NCBI GenBank assembly: GCA_003217735.2
Contig: CP031585.1
Coordinates: 1,599,501-1,663,500, forward strand
Length of the DNA: 64,000 nucleotides
Direction: 5' to 3'
DNA from: Marinibacterium anthonyi
GTDB lineage: Bacteria; Pseudomonadota; Alphaproteobacteria; Rhodobacterales; Rhodobacteraceae
Positions 17,615 to 28,018 of the stretch are shown here, one piece after another. Within the stretch, counting starts at the first letter, position 1. Each line of letters opens with the position of its first letter. A program made the position numbers and the translations under genes. The notes beneath the pieces are model-generated. The model had not been told where the DNA came from, made no database searches, and worked only from the letters and a program-made list of their open reading frames with translations.

Positions 17615-18838
17615 TTGGCCCAGAACCCGTATCTGAAGGACATCGAATCCCACGAAAAGCGTTTGTCGGCCGAGCTTGGCAAACACATCACGGCAGCCTT
17701 GCGCGCCAGGGACGTCCAGCAGAAGGCCGACGACAAGACCAACAGCTCCACCCCCGGCAAGCTGCCGCCAAAGCCCGTGCATGACGTGTTTCTTGGCGCG
17801 CTGAAAAAGACGCTGTCGTCGCTGCCGAAGAAATACAACGGCGTCGAAGTCGCGCCGAACGTCACCTACGAACAGAAGGACGCCAGCTGGATCGCCACGG
17901 CGACGGCCACGGCCACCTACAGGATGAAGCCGGCCGGCGGGTCCAAGGTGATCGTGAAACCCGGCGATACGCTCTGGGCGCTGGCGGAAAAGACCTATGG
18001 CCACGGGCTGTACTGGCCGGCGATCGCGGCGGCCAACCCCAAGAAGGTCAGGTCCAAGGGCAATTTCATCCTGGCGGGGGTGGAGTTGGAGATCCCCAAG
18101 ATCCCGATCCCCGAGGCGCCCGAGACGGCGGTCGAACCGCTGAAGAAGGTGGCGAAGAAGAAGGAAAAGGACGCGACCAGGCCGGCGGTCTGCGTGATGT
18201 ACCCGACGCTGGAATTCGACCTGGAAAAGGGCAGCTCGATCGTCGCGGTGTTCTCGGCGCCGGGAATGACGATCCGCATCACCACCACCCTGAAAGGCGC
18301 GATCAAGGCGCAGAAGAAGGGCGCGCTGCCCGGTTCGTTCAACATGCGTACCTATGAGACGGAGCTGTCGAACGGCATGAAGCCCTTCGAATCCTCTGTG
18401 AAGATCAAAAGCTTCAAACCCGAGGCGATCACCTTCGCCTCCAATGTCTCGGGCTCGGTCTGGAAGGTCTCGCTCAGCTTCACCAGGGACCTGACGCTGA
18501 AGGGCGCGATCGCGCCCAGGCCGGTCAGCTTCACCCACAAGGACATCGTCTACGAAGGCTCCATGGGCATGGAGGTCGAGGTCCAGATCATCCCGACCCG
18601 GGTGCGCGTGCCCGACCCGGTCCCCTGGTACGAACAGGCCTGGAACGAAGCGTCGGACTTCGTGCGGGACAACGGCCGGGCCATCGTGGGCGGCGTGATC
18701 ATCGTGGGCGGCGTCGTGGTCATCGGCGCCACCCTGGCCGAAGACGTGCTGACGGCCGGTGCCGGCGTCGCCGACGATCCGGCCAGCTTCGCCGCCGCCT
18801 CGGCCATGTTCGGCCAGGGCCTGCAGATGATCCGGTGA
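17615..18838 (+). CDS. LysM-domain protein with hydrophobic Gly/Val-rich tail
   Basis: The protein has 407 residues. It begins with a charged, Lys-rich region (about 1-60), has a LysM domain at about 112-160 (VIVKPGDTLWALAEKTYGHGLYWPAIAAAN), a basic linker, a beta-rich domain (about 185-335), and ends in a hydrophobic Gly/Val/Ile segment (about 362-385) followed by an Asp/Ala-rich tail. There is no N-terminal signal peptide, unusual for a peptidoglycan-binding LysM protein; LysM modules without signals also occur in phage-tail and contractile-injection proteins. The TTG at 17615 or a nearby codon is the start. The next small membrane gene overlaps or abuts its stop. Function unknown. Confidence 0.75.
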   Translation: MAQNPYLKDIESHEKRLSAELGKHITAALRARDVQQKADDKTNSSTPGKLPPKPVHDVFLGALKKTLSSLPKKYNGVEVAPNVTYEQKDASWIATATATATYRMKPAGGSKVIVKPGDTLWALAEKTYGHGLYWPAIAAANPKKVRSKGNFILAGVELEIPKIPIPEAPETAVEPLKKVAKKKEKDATRPAVCVMYPTLEFDLEKGSSIVAVFSAPGMTIRITTTLKGAIKAQKKGALPGSFNMRTYETELSNGMKPFESSVKIKSFKPEAITFASNVSGSVWKVSLSFTRDLTLKGAIAPRPVSFTHKDIVYEGSMGMEVEVQIIPTRVRVPDPVPWYEQAWNEASDFVRDNGRAIVGGVIIVGGVVVIGATLAEDVLTAGAGVADDPASFAAASAMFGQGLQMIR

Positions 18839-18840
18839 CC

Positions 18841-19104
18841 ATGCCCGACGATCTCGCATCCGACACGGCCCCCGACCGGGCCGCGCTGCTCGCCGAATAC
18901 GATACGGCGATCCGCCGGACCCGGTCGCTGTCGCTGCGCTACGGCCTGGGGACGGGGCTGTTCATGGCGGCCGCGCTGCTGCTTGATACGCCCTGGCTGG
19001 CGCTGCCGGTCTGGCTGGTGTTCCTCGCCTGGCTCCGGATCCGCTACCGCAGCCTGCTGAAACGCCGCGACATCGCCGCCATCCCCCCCAAGGACAGCCC
19101 CTGA
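18841..19104 (+). CDS. Small membrane protein paired with the LysM protein
   Basis: The product has about 87 residues, an acidic N terminus, a hydrophobic stretch that could form two short spans (about 34-65), and a basic C terminus. The ATG at 18841 lies 2 bases after the LysM gene's stop; a GTG at 18835 would overlap that stop. The tight spacing implies translational coupling, and a joint role with the LysM protein is inferred. No family is recognised. Confidence 0.65.
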   Translation: MPDDLASDTAPDRAALLAEYDTAIRRTRSLSLRYGLGTGLFMAAALLLDTPWLALPVWLVFLAWLRIRYRSLLKRRDIAAIPPKDSP

Positions 19105-19253
19105 CGCGGCCACGCTGCCGCTTCTTTCTCTTCAAAAATACCCCTGTCCGCCGCGTCCCGCCCGGCCGGACGCCGGACAAGGGCGCTTGACGATTGCCTC
19201 TGCCGCGCGTTCAGCTAGACCAAGGGGACAATTTTCCCGACAAGGCCCCTCAA

Positions 19254-20660
19254 ATGCCCACCGACACGCCTCTTCCCTTCCGCTCCGCGACCGCGCTGGC
19301 CGACGGCCTGCGGACCGGCAAACTCACCGCGGCCCAGCTGATGGAGGCCACGCTGGCCCGGATCGACGCCGTCAACGGCCAGGTCAACGCCATCGTCTCC
19401 ATGGCGGATCCGGGCGCGCTGATGGATCAGGCGCGGGCGGCGGACAAGGCGGGGCTCAAGGGGGCCTTGGCGGGGCTGCCCATCGCGATCAAGGACCTGG
19501 CCAATGCCAGGGGGTTCGAAACCTCGATGGGCTCGCCGCTGTTCAAGGGCACTGTCGCGCCCAAGGACGACATCATGGTCGCCCGCCTGCGCGCCGCGGG
19601 GGCCATCGTGATCGGCAAGACCAACACGCCCGAATTCGGGCTGGGCTCGCACACGTTCAACCCGGTGCACGGGGCGACGCTGAACCCCTATGACCTGACC
19701 AGATCCTGCGGCGGGTCCTCGGGCGGGGCGGCGGTGGCGCTGGCCACCGGCATGCTGGCCATTGCCGACGGGTCCGACATGATGGGCAGCCTGCGCAACC
19801 CGGCCGCCTGGAACAACGTCTACGGCTATCGCCCGTCGTGGGGCCGCGTGCCCTCGGAGGCCATTGGCGACAACTTCCTGCACCAGATGTCCACGCTGGG
19901 CCCGATGGGGCGCAGCCCGCAGGATGTGGCGCTGCTGCTGGACGTCATGTCCGGCCCCGATCCGCGTCAGCCCCACGGCTGCCCGGTCTCGCCCGTGTCG
20001 CCGCTGACGCCTGGCGACCTGACGGGCAAGCGCATCGGCTGGCTGGGCGACTGGGGCGGGGCGCTGGCGTTCGAACCCGGGATCCTGGATCTGTGCCGCG
20101 GCGCGCTGGCGCAGATGGAAGAGGCGGGCGCCATCGTCGACGACCTGGCGCCGCCGTTCCCGATGCAGCGGATCTGGGACAGCTGGATCACGCTCAGGTC
20201 GTGGTCGGTGGCCACCGGGATGGCGGTGCTGGACCGGGCCCATCTGAAGGACAGCGCGATCTGGGAACTGGACCGGGGCCTGGCCATGTCGGCAATGGAG
20301 ATCCATCGCGCCAGCGTCATCCGGTCGGAATGGTTCACCAAGGCGGCGCGTCTCTTCGACGAATACGACGCGCTGGTCCTGCCGTCGGCCCAGGTCTGGC
20401 CCTTCCCGGTGGAAAAGCCCTGGAAGGACGAGATCAACGGCCAGAAGCTGGACACCTATCACCGCTGGATGGAAGTCGTCGTGCCCGCGGGCCTGCTGGG
20501 CCTGCCGGTGCTGGCGGCGCCTGCCGGCTTTGGTGACAACGGGCTGCCCATGGGCTTCCAGATCATTGGACGGCGCGGGGCGGATGCGGATATCCTGTCG
20601 CTGGGCGCGGCCTGGCACGCCATGACGGACTGGCCGGGGAGGAGACCCGCCCTGATGTGA
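19254..20660 (+). CDS. Amidase signature family hydrolase
   Basis: This GatA-like amidase has about 468 residues. The Ser-cisSer-Lys triad is visible: Lys in [13 protein letters not shown], the glycine/serine signature [17 protein letters not shown], and the nucleophile region [15 protein letters not shown]. It ends [17 protein letters not shown], as in the family. It stands alone, not next to gatB or gatC, so a catabolic or detoxifying amide hydrolase is more likely than the tRNA amidotransferase subunit. The start at 19254 is preferred over the frame's earlier GTG/ATG at 19194 because similarity begins at [13 protein letters not shown]. Confidence 0.9.
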   Translation: MPTDTPLPFRSATALADGLRTGKLTAAQLMEATLARIDAVNGQVNAIVSMADPGALMDQARAADKAGLKGALAGLPIAIKDLANARGFETSMGSPLFKGTVAPKDDIMVARLRAAGAIVIGKTNTPEFGLGSHTFNPVHGATLNPYDLTRSCGGSSGGAAVALATGMLAIADGSDMMGSLRNPAAWNNVYGYRPSWGRVPSEAIGDNFLHQMSTLGPMGRSPQDVALLLDVMSGPDPRQPHGCPVSPVSPLTPGDLTGKRIGWLGDWGGALAFEPGILDLCRGALAQMEEAGAIVDDLAPPFPMQRIWDSWITLRSWSVATGMAVLDRAHLKDSAIWELDRGLAMSAMEIHRASVIRSEWFTKAARLFDEYDALVLPSAQVWPFPVEKPWKDEINGQKLDTYHRWMEVVVPAGLLGLPVLAAPAGFGDNGLPMGFQIIGRRGADADILSLGAAWHAMTDWPGRRPALM

Positions 20661-20682
20661 AGACTGTCGTAGGGAGGATGCG

Positions 20683-21498
20683 ATGGGGGAGGAGAAGGCG
20701 CATGGCGCGCCGGTCCTGGGCGATGTCACGCCCGGGATCCTGAAGGAGGCCCTGCGGCGCGGCTGGACGGATGTCCGGACCGCGCCGGTCTTCGGCCTGG
20801 TCTTTGCCGGGCTCTATGTCCTGATCGGCTGGGGAATGGGGTGGCTGACCTGGGCCACGGGCACCAGTTACTGGCTGGTGCTGGCGGTCATCGGCTTTCC
20901 GCTGATCGGGCCGTTCGCGGCGGTGGGGCTGTACGAGGTGTCGCGCCGCATCGCCGACGGCGCGCCGCTGACCTGGCGCCCCGTCCTGGGCGTGATCTGG
21001 GGCGAAGCCGGGCGGCAATTGCCCTGGCTCTGTGCGCTGATCGTCTTCGTGTTCCTGTTCTGGTTCTTCCTTGGGCACATGATCTTTGCCCTGTTCCTGG
21101 GCCTTTCACCGATGACCAACGTATCGTCCAGCGCCGAGGTCTTCCTGACCGGTCCGGGGCTGAAGATGCTGGCCTTCGGCACGGCGGTGGGCGCGGGGTT
21201 CGCGATGGTGCTGTTCATGATGGCGGTGCTGGCGCTGCCGATGCTGCTGGACCGCGAGGTGGATTTCATCACCGCCATGCTGGCCAGCATGGGCTATGTC
21301 GCCGGGCACCTGCCGGTGATGCTGGCCTGGGGCATATTCGTGGCGAGTGTGACCTTTGTGGCGATGGTGCCGTGGTTCCTGGGCCTGCTGGTCGCGCTGC
21401 CCCTGCTGGGGCACGCATCGTGGCATTTGTACGACCAGATCGCGCAGCGCGACAGCGACACGGTGGCGATGCCCGGCGGGCTGGCGCCCGCACCGTGA
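20683..21498 (+). CDS. DUF2189 family integral membrane protein
   Basis: The protein has 271 residues and about six hydrophobic spans, with the DUF2189 pattern ([51 protein letters not shown]). The family is an inner-membrane protein of unknown function found in many alphaproteobacteria. GGGAGG lies 5-6 bases before the ATG. It follows the amidase gene by 22 bases and may share its transcript. Confidence 0.88.
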   Translation: MGEEKAHGAPVLGDVTPGILKEALRRGWTDVRTAPVFGLVFAGLYVLIGWGMGWLTWATGTSYWLVLAVIGFPLIGPFAAVGLYEVSRRIADGAPLTWRPVLGVIWGEAGRQLPWLCALIVFVFLFWFFLGHMIFALFLGLSPMTNVSSSAEVFLTGPGLKMLAFGTAVGAGFAMVLFMMAVLALPMLLDREVDFITAMLASMGYVAGHLPVMLAWGIFVASVTFVAMVPWFLGLLVALPLLGHASWHLYDQIAQRDSDTVAMPGGLAPAP

Positions 21499-21522
21499 CG
21501 GGCGGGCGCGCGGCGTGATCGG

Positions 21523-22320
21523 TCAGCGGAATTCGGAGTCAGGCTGCAGCAGACGCAGGTGGAAGGGCAGGACGTCCTTGGTATCGACATAGCCGGTGGT
21601 GCGGGCGGCGGTCATGATCGCCCGCGTGTTGCTGGCGATATGTTCGTAGACCATGCGCACGATCCGGCGCCCGGTGACGCTTTCCCGCACCGTCCGGCTG
21701 ACGTATCCGACCCAGAAGTTGTTCTCGAACGACGCGATCCGGGCCAGGTAGTTGAAGGAACAGGTCATCGCCTGGCGGCGCGACATGACCGAGGCGATGC
21801 CGTCTTCCTGCCGGGTGACGAAGCCGCGGAATTCCCGCGACTGCTGGTCGACGGGCAGGCCCTGCTGGCGCAGGGCATCCTTGGCCTCGTATCCGCGCAC
21901 GAAGGTGGCGCCGTCCTTGCGGTAGACATAGACCAGCCCGATGACGAACTGGCCTTCGTTGACGAAGGACCGGCGGGTGAACCGGTAGAAGCCGCTGGGG
22001 AAGTCTTCGTTGGGGATGTTGTTGGCGCCGGCGCCGACGAAGTCGCGCAATTCCGGTCCGGTCAGGATGTCGCGCGTGTAGGTCAGGCTTTCGACCGGTT
22101 CCAGAAGGATGCGCGCGTCGGTCTCGAAAAAGGCACATATGCGTTCAAGGATGTCGGGACGCGGAAAACTCTCGCCAGACAAGTATCGGTTGAATTGTGT
22201 GCGATTAATTCCCAACTGACGGGAAAGTTCGGCTATCGACGGGGACATTTGGGACAGATGACGCAGATTCGCGCCAAACATATTCCTCAATTCCGCGGGC
22301 GATCTCTTCTCTCGTGACAT
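21523..22320 (-). CDS. XRE-type helix-turn-helix regulator with C-terminal sensor-like domain
   Basis: The protein has about 265 residues. An N-terminal HTH (SIAELSRQLGINRTQFNRYLSGESFPRPDILERI, about 28-62) is followed by an uncharacterised domain of about 170 residues containing GFYRFTRRSFVNEGQFVIGLVYVYRKDG. This architecture is frequent in Rhodobacteraceae; the ligand is unknown. The start at 22320 (MSREKRS) is chosen over 22359. It is divergent from the 152-residue gene at 22536. Confidence 0.82.
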   Translation of the reverse strand: MSREKRSPAELRNMFGANLRHLSQMSPSIAELSRQLGINRTQFNRYLSGESFPRPDILERICAFFETDARILLEPVESLTYTRDILTGPELRDFVGAGANNIPNEDFPSGFYRFTRRSFVNEGQFVIGLVYVYRKDGATFVRGYEAKDALRQQGLPVDQQSREFRGFVTRQEDGIASVMSRRQAMTCSFNYLARIASFENNFWVGYVSRTVRESVTGRRIVRMVYEHIASNTRAIMTAARTTGYVDTKDVLPFHLRLLQPDSEFR

Positions 22321-22535
22321 TCTGCGGCTATGTGCCTCCGATGTTGGCCGGGCATGCAACCCGTGGCAATACAGGGGAAATCGCTACCACATGACGCGGA
22401 TTGGCATCACACTGTCGCCAACTCGCGTCACTACGCTAGCAAAGCAGACACAAAAAGCAAAGCTTCTGGACCGATTAGCCAGTTCATGAAAACCTGAAAC
22501 TCGCGCAGTATGCAGTCAGGTCAAATGGGACTCTC

Positions 22536-22994
22536 ATGATGTTTGGTGTCGTAATCTGGAGTGATCACAAGGACAGGAAGGCCGTGATCTGGTGCGAAGA
22601 CCACGGCGATCTGGCGTTCTGTCAGGAGTCCGTGGACGATCAGGGATGCGTTTTGGATACGGGCGATTTGATTCAATTCGATGTCACGCTGCAGCACGAC
22701 ATGCGGTTGGTTCATCACCCGCGCAAAGTGTCCGAAGGGGCCTATCAGGGGCTGGCCGACACGTTACGCATGCTTCCTATCGAAGGCCCCGTCGCCGTGC
22801 CGGTGACGTTTGGCGCAAGGGCGACAGACGCCGCGGTACCGGATTCCGCCCCGACTGATGCGGCCCCGACGGATGCGGGGCTGTCAGATGTCGGGCTGGC
22901 CGACAGCGGTATCGCCGAAATCATTCCCTTCGAACAGAAGCGGTCCTCGGTCAGGTTCTCGCCATTCAGGGTCGCGGAACGCGCCGCACGCTGA
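22536..22994 (+). CDS. Conserved-looking hypothetical protein, beta-rich N-terminal domain
   Basis: The product has 152 residues. The first 75 (FGVVIWSDHKDRKAVIWCED..., DTGDLIQFDVTLQHDMRLV) look like a small beta-barrel with cold-shock-like spacing, but no RNP motif is present. A low-complexity Ala/Asp/Pro stretch then repeats APTDA, and the C terminus is basic. It is divergent from the HTH regulator. No function can be assigned. Confidence 0.65.
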   Translation: MMFGVVIWSDHKDRKAVIWCEDHGDLAFCQESVDDQGCVLDTGDLIQFDVTLQHDMRLVHHPRKVSEGAYQGLADTLRMLPIEGPVAVPVTFGARATDAAVPDSAPTDAAPTDAGLSDVGLADSGIAEIIPFEQKRSSVRFSPFRVAERAAR

Positions 22995-23062
22995 AGCGTG
23001 CCGCAGGACCCGAAGGGTCACGTCGCGCGATCATCATGATGTCGGGAAAGGCGCCGAAAGGA

Positions 23063-23212
23063 TCAGGCGTGCGGGGTGGCCAGGTCGGCCGCCGGCGCAG
23101 CCGTGTCAGGGCCATGGGGAACGGCAAAACTGCCCCGGTTCAGGCACAGGACGGTAACGCGCAGCGTCCAGATGACAAACAGAAGAGACATGGCGATGAG
23201 GGCGGTTCCCAT
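23063..23212 (-). CDS. Single-span small membrane protein
   Basis: This 49-residue ORF is one hydrophobic helix (TALIAMSLLFVIWTLRVTVL) followed by a short tail. The start at 23212 is supported by AAAGGAAGAG about 7 bases upstream; longer in-frame starts give a Cys-rich, implausible extension. It lies upstream of and divergent from lon. Unknown function; being a chance ORF cannot be ruled out. Confidence 0.5.
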   Translation of the reverse strand: MGTALIAMSLLFVIWTLRVTVLCLNRGSFAVPHGPDTAAPAADLATPHA

Positions 23213-23732
23213 GGGGTACTCTTCCTTTGAACGGGCTTGCGTGGTCGTTCTGTTAGGGCGGTCCGCGGCTTGTGGCAAATTTTCGGCACATCGCGTTTCC
23301 GTATCCACGACGACGCAGGGGCAGCGGCATTCATTGTTACACCAACGTTCAACAGCTGGCATTGTGGCGCAACTTGGGCGCGTGTCCCGGCGTCACCATG
23401 CACCCCGTCCCCGGGGGCGGCGATTCGCGCGCGGACATCCGCGCGGGGCATGGGCCGGGTCACGGGGCGGCGCATGGAAAAGCGGCACACGCAGAGGTGA
23501 CCTTGCGGGAGCGGGCGGGCCGGGCGGGGCGTGCAGTGGTGTTTCGCCCCTTGGAAACCAACCACATATTGAATCCTTGCCCTGCCGTGGTCCTGAGCGC
23601 AAACTGAAGCCGACGGGGCTTTTGCAGTTGAAAGAGGCGCGACAAACCCCCACCTTCATCCTCCATGAGAGGAGATGGCCAAGCGCCGCCAAAGCTGGGG
23701 CCGGCGCCATCTTGCCAAGATAAGGACAGAGC
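23213..23732. other. 520-base region upstream of lon
   Basis: No gene is visible. The stretch holds a GC hairpin CGCGCGG-ACAT-CCGCGCG (23428-23445) with no T-run, and it must contain the lon promoter. I could not find a convincing heat-shock (RpoH) promoter: a CTTGG...CCACATAT pair near 23551 has the wrong spacing. Confidence 0.5.
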
Positions 23733-26147
23733 ATGAAAGAGCCCATCAACGCTTCCTATCCGGTTCTTCCCCTGCGCGACATCGTGGTGTTCCCCCACAT
23801 GATCGTGCCGCTGTTCGTCGGGCGCGAGAAATCCGTGCGCGCCCTCGAAGAGGTGATGGCCGATGACAAGCAGATCCTGTTGTCGAGCCAGATCGATCCG
23901 TCGATCGACGAACCGACGGCGGATGGTATCTACCGGGCAGGTGTGCTTGCCAATGTGCTGCAGCTTCTGAAGCTGCCCGACGGCACCGTGAAGGTGCTGG
24001 TCGAAGGTCAGGTGCGTGTGAAGATCACCGACTTTATCGACAACGACGATTATTTCGAGGCCACGGCCGAGTACCTGAGCGAGATGCCGGGCGACACCGC
24101 CGCCACCACCGCGCTGGTGCGCACGGTGGGCGACGAATTCGAACGCTATGCCAAGGTGCGCAAGAACATCCCCGAAGAGGCGCTGGCCGCCGTCGGCGAC
24201 ACCACCGAACCCGCCCGCCTGGCCGACCTGGTCGCGGGGCATCTGGGCATCGACGTGGATCAGAAGCAGGACCTGCTGGAAACGCTGTCGGTCTCTGAAC
24301 GGCTGGAAAAGGTCTATGGCCTGATGCAGGGCGAATTGTCGGTCCTGCAGGTCGAGAAGAAGATCAAGACCCGCGTCAAGTCGCAGATGGAGAAGACCCA
24401 GCGCGAGTATTATCTGAATGAGCAGATGAAGGCCATTCAGAAGGAGCTGGGCGACGGCGAGGACGGGTCGAACGAAGTCGCCGAGCTGGAACAGAAGATC
24501 GCCGAGACCAAGCTGTCGAAAGAGGCGCGCGAGAAGGCCGATGCCGAGCTGAAGAAGCTCAAGAACATGAGTCCGATGTCGGCCGAAGCGACGGTCGTGC
24601 GCAACTACCTTGACTGGATGCTGTCGATCCCCTGGGGCACCAAGAGCCGGGTCAAGAAGGACCTGACCCGCGCCGAGGAAATCCTGGATACCGATCACTA
24701 TGGCCTGGAAAAGGTCAAGGAACGGATCGTGGAATACCTGGCCGTGCAGCAGCGGTCGAAAAAGCTGAAGGGGCCGATCATGTGCCTCGTCGGCCCTCCG
24801 GGCGTGGGCAAGACATCGCTGGGCAAATCGGTCGCCAAGGCCACGGGGCGCGAATTCATCCGCATCTCGCTGGGCGGCGTGCGCGACGAAAGCGAAATCC
24901 GCGGCCACCGGCGGACCTATATCGGGTCGATGCCCGGCAAGATCATCCAGGCGCTGAAGAAGGCGAAAACCACGAACCCGCTCATCCTGCTCGACGAGAT
25001 CGACAAGATGGGGCAGGACTTCCGTGGGGACCCGGCCTCGGCCATGCTGGAAGTGCTTGATCCGGAACAGAACAGCACCTTCGTGGACCACTATCTTGAG
25101 GTGGAATACGACCTGTCCGACGTGATGTTCCTGACCACGGCGAATTCGTACAACATGCCCGGCCCGCTTCTGGACCGGATGGAGATCATCCCGCTGGCCG
25201 GCTACACCGAGGACGAGAAGCGCGAGATCGCGCGGACCCACCTGGTGCCGAAGCAGATCAAGAACCACGGCCTGAAAGCCAAGGAATTCGAGATCACCGA
25301 CGATGCGCTGACGGCGATCATCCGTACCTATACCCGCGAGGCGGGCGTGCGGAGCCTGGAACGCGAGATCGCCAAGGTGGCACGGAAGTCGCTGACCCGC
25401 ATCATCCGCAAGGAAACGGATGCGGTTAAGGTGACGGCCGACAACATCGACGAGTTCCTGGGCGTGGCCAAGTTCCGCTTTGGCCTGGCCGAGAAGGAGG
25501 ACCAGATCGGCGTCGTCACCGGGCTGGCCTATACCTCGGTCGGGGGCGAATTGCTGTCCATCGAGGCGCTGCGCCTGCCGGGCAAGGGTCGGATGAAGAC
25601 CACCGGGACGCTGGGTGACGTGATGAAGGAATCGATCGACGCGGCGTCCAGCTACGTCCGGTCCATTTCGCCACAGCTGGGCATCAAGCCGCCGCAGTTC
25701 GAACGCTGGGACATCCACGTCCACGTTCCCGAAGGCGCCACGCCCAAGGACGGCCCGTCCGCCGGTCTGGCCATGGTGACGTCGATCGTGTCGGTGCTGA
25801 CGCAGATCCCGGTCCGCAAGGACATCGCCATGACCGGCGAGGTCACGCTGCGCGGCAATGCGCTGGCGATCGGCGGGTTGAAGGAGAAACTGCTCGCGGC
25901 CCTGCGCGGTGGAATCAAGACGGTGCTGATCCCGCAGGAGAACGAGAAGGATCTGCCGGATATCCCCGACAACGTGAAGCAGGGGCTGCAGATCATCCCG
26001 GTCAGCCACGTGTCCGAAGTGCTGAAGCTGGCGTTGGTGCGTCAGCCCGAGCCGGTGGAATGGGACGAGGCGGCCGAGGAAGCCGCGGCGGCCGCAGCCG
26101 CTGCCAAACCTGCGGGCGATGCCGGATCTTCGGCCACGGCCCACTGA
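23733..26147 (+). CDS. lon: Endopeptidase La (ATP-dependent Lon protease)
   Basis: This cytosolic AAA+ protease degrades misfolded and regulatory proteins. The 804-residue protein has the Lon N-terminal substrate-binding domain ([25 protein letters not shown]), a AAA+ module with Walker [11 protein letters not shown] near 355 and Walker [11 protein letters not shown], and a Lon-type catalytic domain with [11 protein letters not shown] (active Ser near 677) and GGLKEKL (Lys near 720). The C terminus is an Ala-rich tail. It ends 23 bases before a strong intrinsic terminator and is monocistronic. Confidence 0.98.
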   Translation: MKEPINASYPVLPLRDIVVFPHMIVPLFVGREKSVRALEEVMADDKQILLSSQIDPSIDEPTADGIYRAGVLANVLQLLKLPDGTVKVLVEGQVRVKITDFIDNDDYFEATAEYLSEMPGDTAATTALVRTVGDEFERYAKVRKNIPEEALAAVGDTTEPARLADLVAGHLGIDVDQKQDLLETLSVSERLEKVYGLMQGELSVLQVEKKIKTRVKSQMEKTQREYYLNEQMKAIQKELGDGEDGSNEVAELEQKIAETKLSKEAREKADAELKKLKNMSPMSAEATVVRNYLDWMLSIPWGTKSRVKKDLTRAEEILDTDHYGLEKVKERIVEYLAVQQRSKKLKGPIMCLVGPPGVGKTSLGKSVAKATGREFIRISLGGVRDESEIRGHRRTYIGSMPGKIIQALKKAKTTNPLILLDEIDKMGQDFRGDPASAMLEVLDPEQNSTFVDHYLEVEYDLSDVMFLTTANSYNMPGPLLDRMEIIPLAGYTEDEKREIARTHLVPKQIKNHGLKAKEFEITDDALTAIIRTYTREAGVRSLEREIAKVARKSLTRIIRKETDAVKVTADNIDEFLGVAKFRFGLAEKEDQIGVVTGLAYTSVGGELLSIEALRLPGKGRMKTTGTLGDVMKESIDAASSYVRSISPQLGIKPPQFERWDIHVHVPEGATPKDGPSAGLAMVTSIVSVLTQIPVRKDIAMTGEVTLRGNALAIGGLKEKLLAALRGGIKTVLIPQENEKDLPDIPDNVKQGLQIIPVSHVSEVLKLALVRQPEPVEWDEAAEEAAAAAAAAKPAGDAGSSATAH

Positions 26148-26170
26148 TCCTGTCCTGATCTGAACGCGAA

Positions 26171-26194
26171 AGGCGCCCCCCGGGGCGCCTTTTT
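26171..26194 (+). terminator. Rho-independent terminator of lon
   Basis: AGGCGCCCC pairs with GGGGCGCCT (9 bp, 2-base apex) and is followed by TTTTT. It sits 24 bases after the lon stop and also separates lon from the convergent MFS gene. Confidence 0.92.
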
Positions 26195-26206
26195 GTTGTC
26201 CGGGGC

Positions 26207-27778
26207 TCAGGTCAGGGCGTGATCCAGTTCTTCCAGGGTCTTGCCCGCGGGTTCGATCCGGAAGGCAAAGGTCACGCAGGCCCCGATGATCGACGTGCCC
26301 ACCAGCGCCCACAACAGGGGTTCGGCGCCGATATCGGCCAGCAGGATCGGAAACAGGAACGCCGTGGTGACCGCGCCGATCTTGGCGAAGGAGGCGGCGA
26401 AACCGGCGCCCTTGGCCCGGATGCGGGTGGGAAAGACTTCGCCGGCGATCAGGTAGGTCTGGGCATTGGGGCCGATGTTGGTCGAGAAATTGAACAGCAT
26501 GAAACCCGCGAAGATCATCATCGTGGCGGTCGTGCCGGTGGCCTGGGTCGACAGGGCCGCGATGGCCAGCCCGGCGGCACAGCCCAGGAACCCGCCGATC
26601 TGCAGCGGGATGCGGCCCAGCCGATCGGCCAGGAAGATGGCGAAGAGGATGCCGATGATCAGCAGCACATCGATCAGCGCAGCCCCCCGGGCCGCCAGCA
26701 TGTCGTTGTGCACCAGGTCGGCGATGGCGGTGGCGTGGTCCTTCTTGTGGCCCACCGTTTCGGCCAGGATGACGGGGGTGAAAATGCCGATCCCGTAGGT
26801 GCCCAGATCCTGAAGGAACCAAGGCACCGAGGCCAGGATCGTGGCACGCAGGTTGCGGGGGGCGAACAGCTCGGCCCAGCCGCTGTTTTTCTGCGACGCG
26901 CTCGGTGTCGTGTCGGCCTGCGACGCGCTTGGTGTCGTGTCGGCCTGCGACGCGCCCTGTGTCGTGTCGGCCTGCGACGCGCCCTGTGTCGTGTCGGCCC
27001 GGAGCGCGACCTGGCTGGGGTAGATCGGTCGACGGTGCAGCAGGCGCAGGGTCGATCGGGCCGCCTCTTCGGGACGGTTGCGCGACATCAGCCAATGCGG
27101 CGTTTCGACGATGGTAAAGCGCAGGATGACCACGATCATCGCAGGGACCACGGCCGTGGCGTACATCCAGCGCCAGGCCTGCAGGCTGTCGGTATTGGCC
27201 AGGATCACGTATCCGACGCCGGTCCCGAAAAGCGCGCCAACCGCCTGGAAGCCGAAGGCCGACAGCACCTGCCGCCCGCGCACGCGCGAGGGCATGGTTT
27301 CGGATATGATGACGTGGGCGGTGGGATAATCGCACCCCAGCGCCAGCCCCAGGCCGAAGAGACAGGCGATCAGGAAGACGAAGGTCGGGCTGAAGCAGGC
27401 GGCGATCAGGAAGATCGTGAACAGGATCATCTCGGCGATGAACATGGCCCGCCGCCCAAAGCTGTCGGCCAGCCCGCCCAGCAGGCTGGCACCCACCAGG
27501 ATCCCGGCCAGCGACGCGGCGGTGACAAATCCATGCTGCGCGGCTGAGATCGAGAACTCCTGCGCCACGAGCGGCAGGGCGATGCCGCCCATGAAGACGA
27601 CCATCCCTTCAAAGAACTTGCCGGCGGCGGCCAGCGCCCAGATCCGGGTCTGCATGCCGGTCAATGGGTGGGCCGTGACAGCGGTGCCGTCCGGCCATTG
27701 AGGTGTCTGGTCGATCCATTGCTGAACCGAGCGTTCAGCATCAAGCTTTGAGAGCCTGGTGTCAGCGACGGTGTTCAT
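26207..27778 (-). CDS. MFS transporter (sugar/aromatic-acid porter type)
   Basis: This major facilitator of 523 residues from MNTVADT has 12 predicted spans. Diagnostic segments are GGLADSFGRRAMF in the loop 2-3 motif, the ALGCDYPTAHVIISE segment of span 5, VETPHWLM at the end of the first half, and FLADRLGRIPL in the second half. The large central cytosolic loop contains a tandem repeat, (QADTT + QGAS or PSAS) four times, at residues about 260-296. Substrate is not predictable. The start at 27778 is chosen because the upstream frame lacks transporter features. Confidence 0.9.
   Translation of the reverse strand: MNTVADTRLSKLDAERSVQQWIDQTPQWPDGTAVTAHPLTGMQTRIWALAAAGKFFEGMVVFMGGIALPLVAQEFSISAAQHGFVTAASLAGILVGASLLGGLADSFGRRAMFIAEMILFTIFLIAACFSPTFVFLIACLFGLGLALGCDYPTAHVIISETMPSRVRGRQVLSAFGFQAVGALFGTGVGYVILANTDSLQAWRWMYATAVVPAMIVVILRFTIVETPHWLMSRNRPEEAARSTLRLLHRRPIYPSQVALRADTTQGASQADTTQGASQADTTPSASQADTTPSASQKNSGWAELFAPRNLRATILASVPWFLQDLGTYGIGIFTPVILAETVGHKKDHATAIADLVHNDMLAARGAALIDVLLIIGILFAIFLADRLGRIPLQIGGFLGCAAGLAIAALSTQATGTTATMMIFAGFMLFNFSTNIGPNAQTYLIAGEVFPTRIRAKGAGFAASFAKIGAVTTAFLFPILLADIGAEPLLWALVGTSIIGACVTFAFRIEPAGKTLEELDHALT
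26891..27010. repeat. 27-bp coding minisatellite in the MFS gene
   Basis: Four consecutive 27-bp units (26891-26917, 26918-26944, 26945-26971, 26972-26998) and a partial fifth encode nine-residue repeats in the central loop. Units 3 and 4 are identical and units 1 and 2 differ at one base, showing recent duplication. Copy number can change without a frameshift. Confidence 0.9.
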
Positions 27779-28018
27779 CGTGGTCTCCGTGTCGTTTGCG
27801 GCGCCGGCCGCAGCCGGCTTGGGGGGGCTTGGGGGGTGGGGCCAGATGACTGCGCGATGAATGCCGTTTTGTGACATTTCCCGAAAAACCCGGACCTGGC
27901 GCGGCGTCATGGCGGACCGGCTGGGACCGGACGCCCCAAGGGCATGTGACGGGGCGGGGCAGGGTGGTGAAAAAACTGCTTGCGGCCCCGAAGGACCGAG
28001 TCTAAAGACAGCGCCCAT

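Noticed and set aside
23540-23600. Heat-shock promoter for lon
   Set aside because: A CTTGG...CACATAT pair is present, but the spacing is far too short for RpoH.
23460-27335. Very long minus-strand frame (about 1,290 codons) over lon and the MFS gene
   Set aside because: Antisense shadow of lon and out-of-frame MFS sequence; long frames arise from codon bias.
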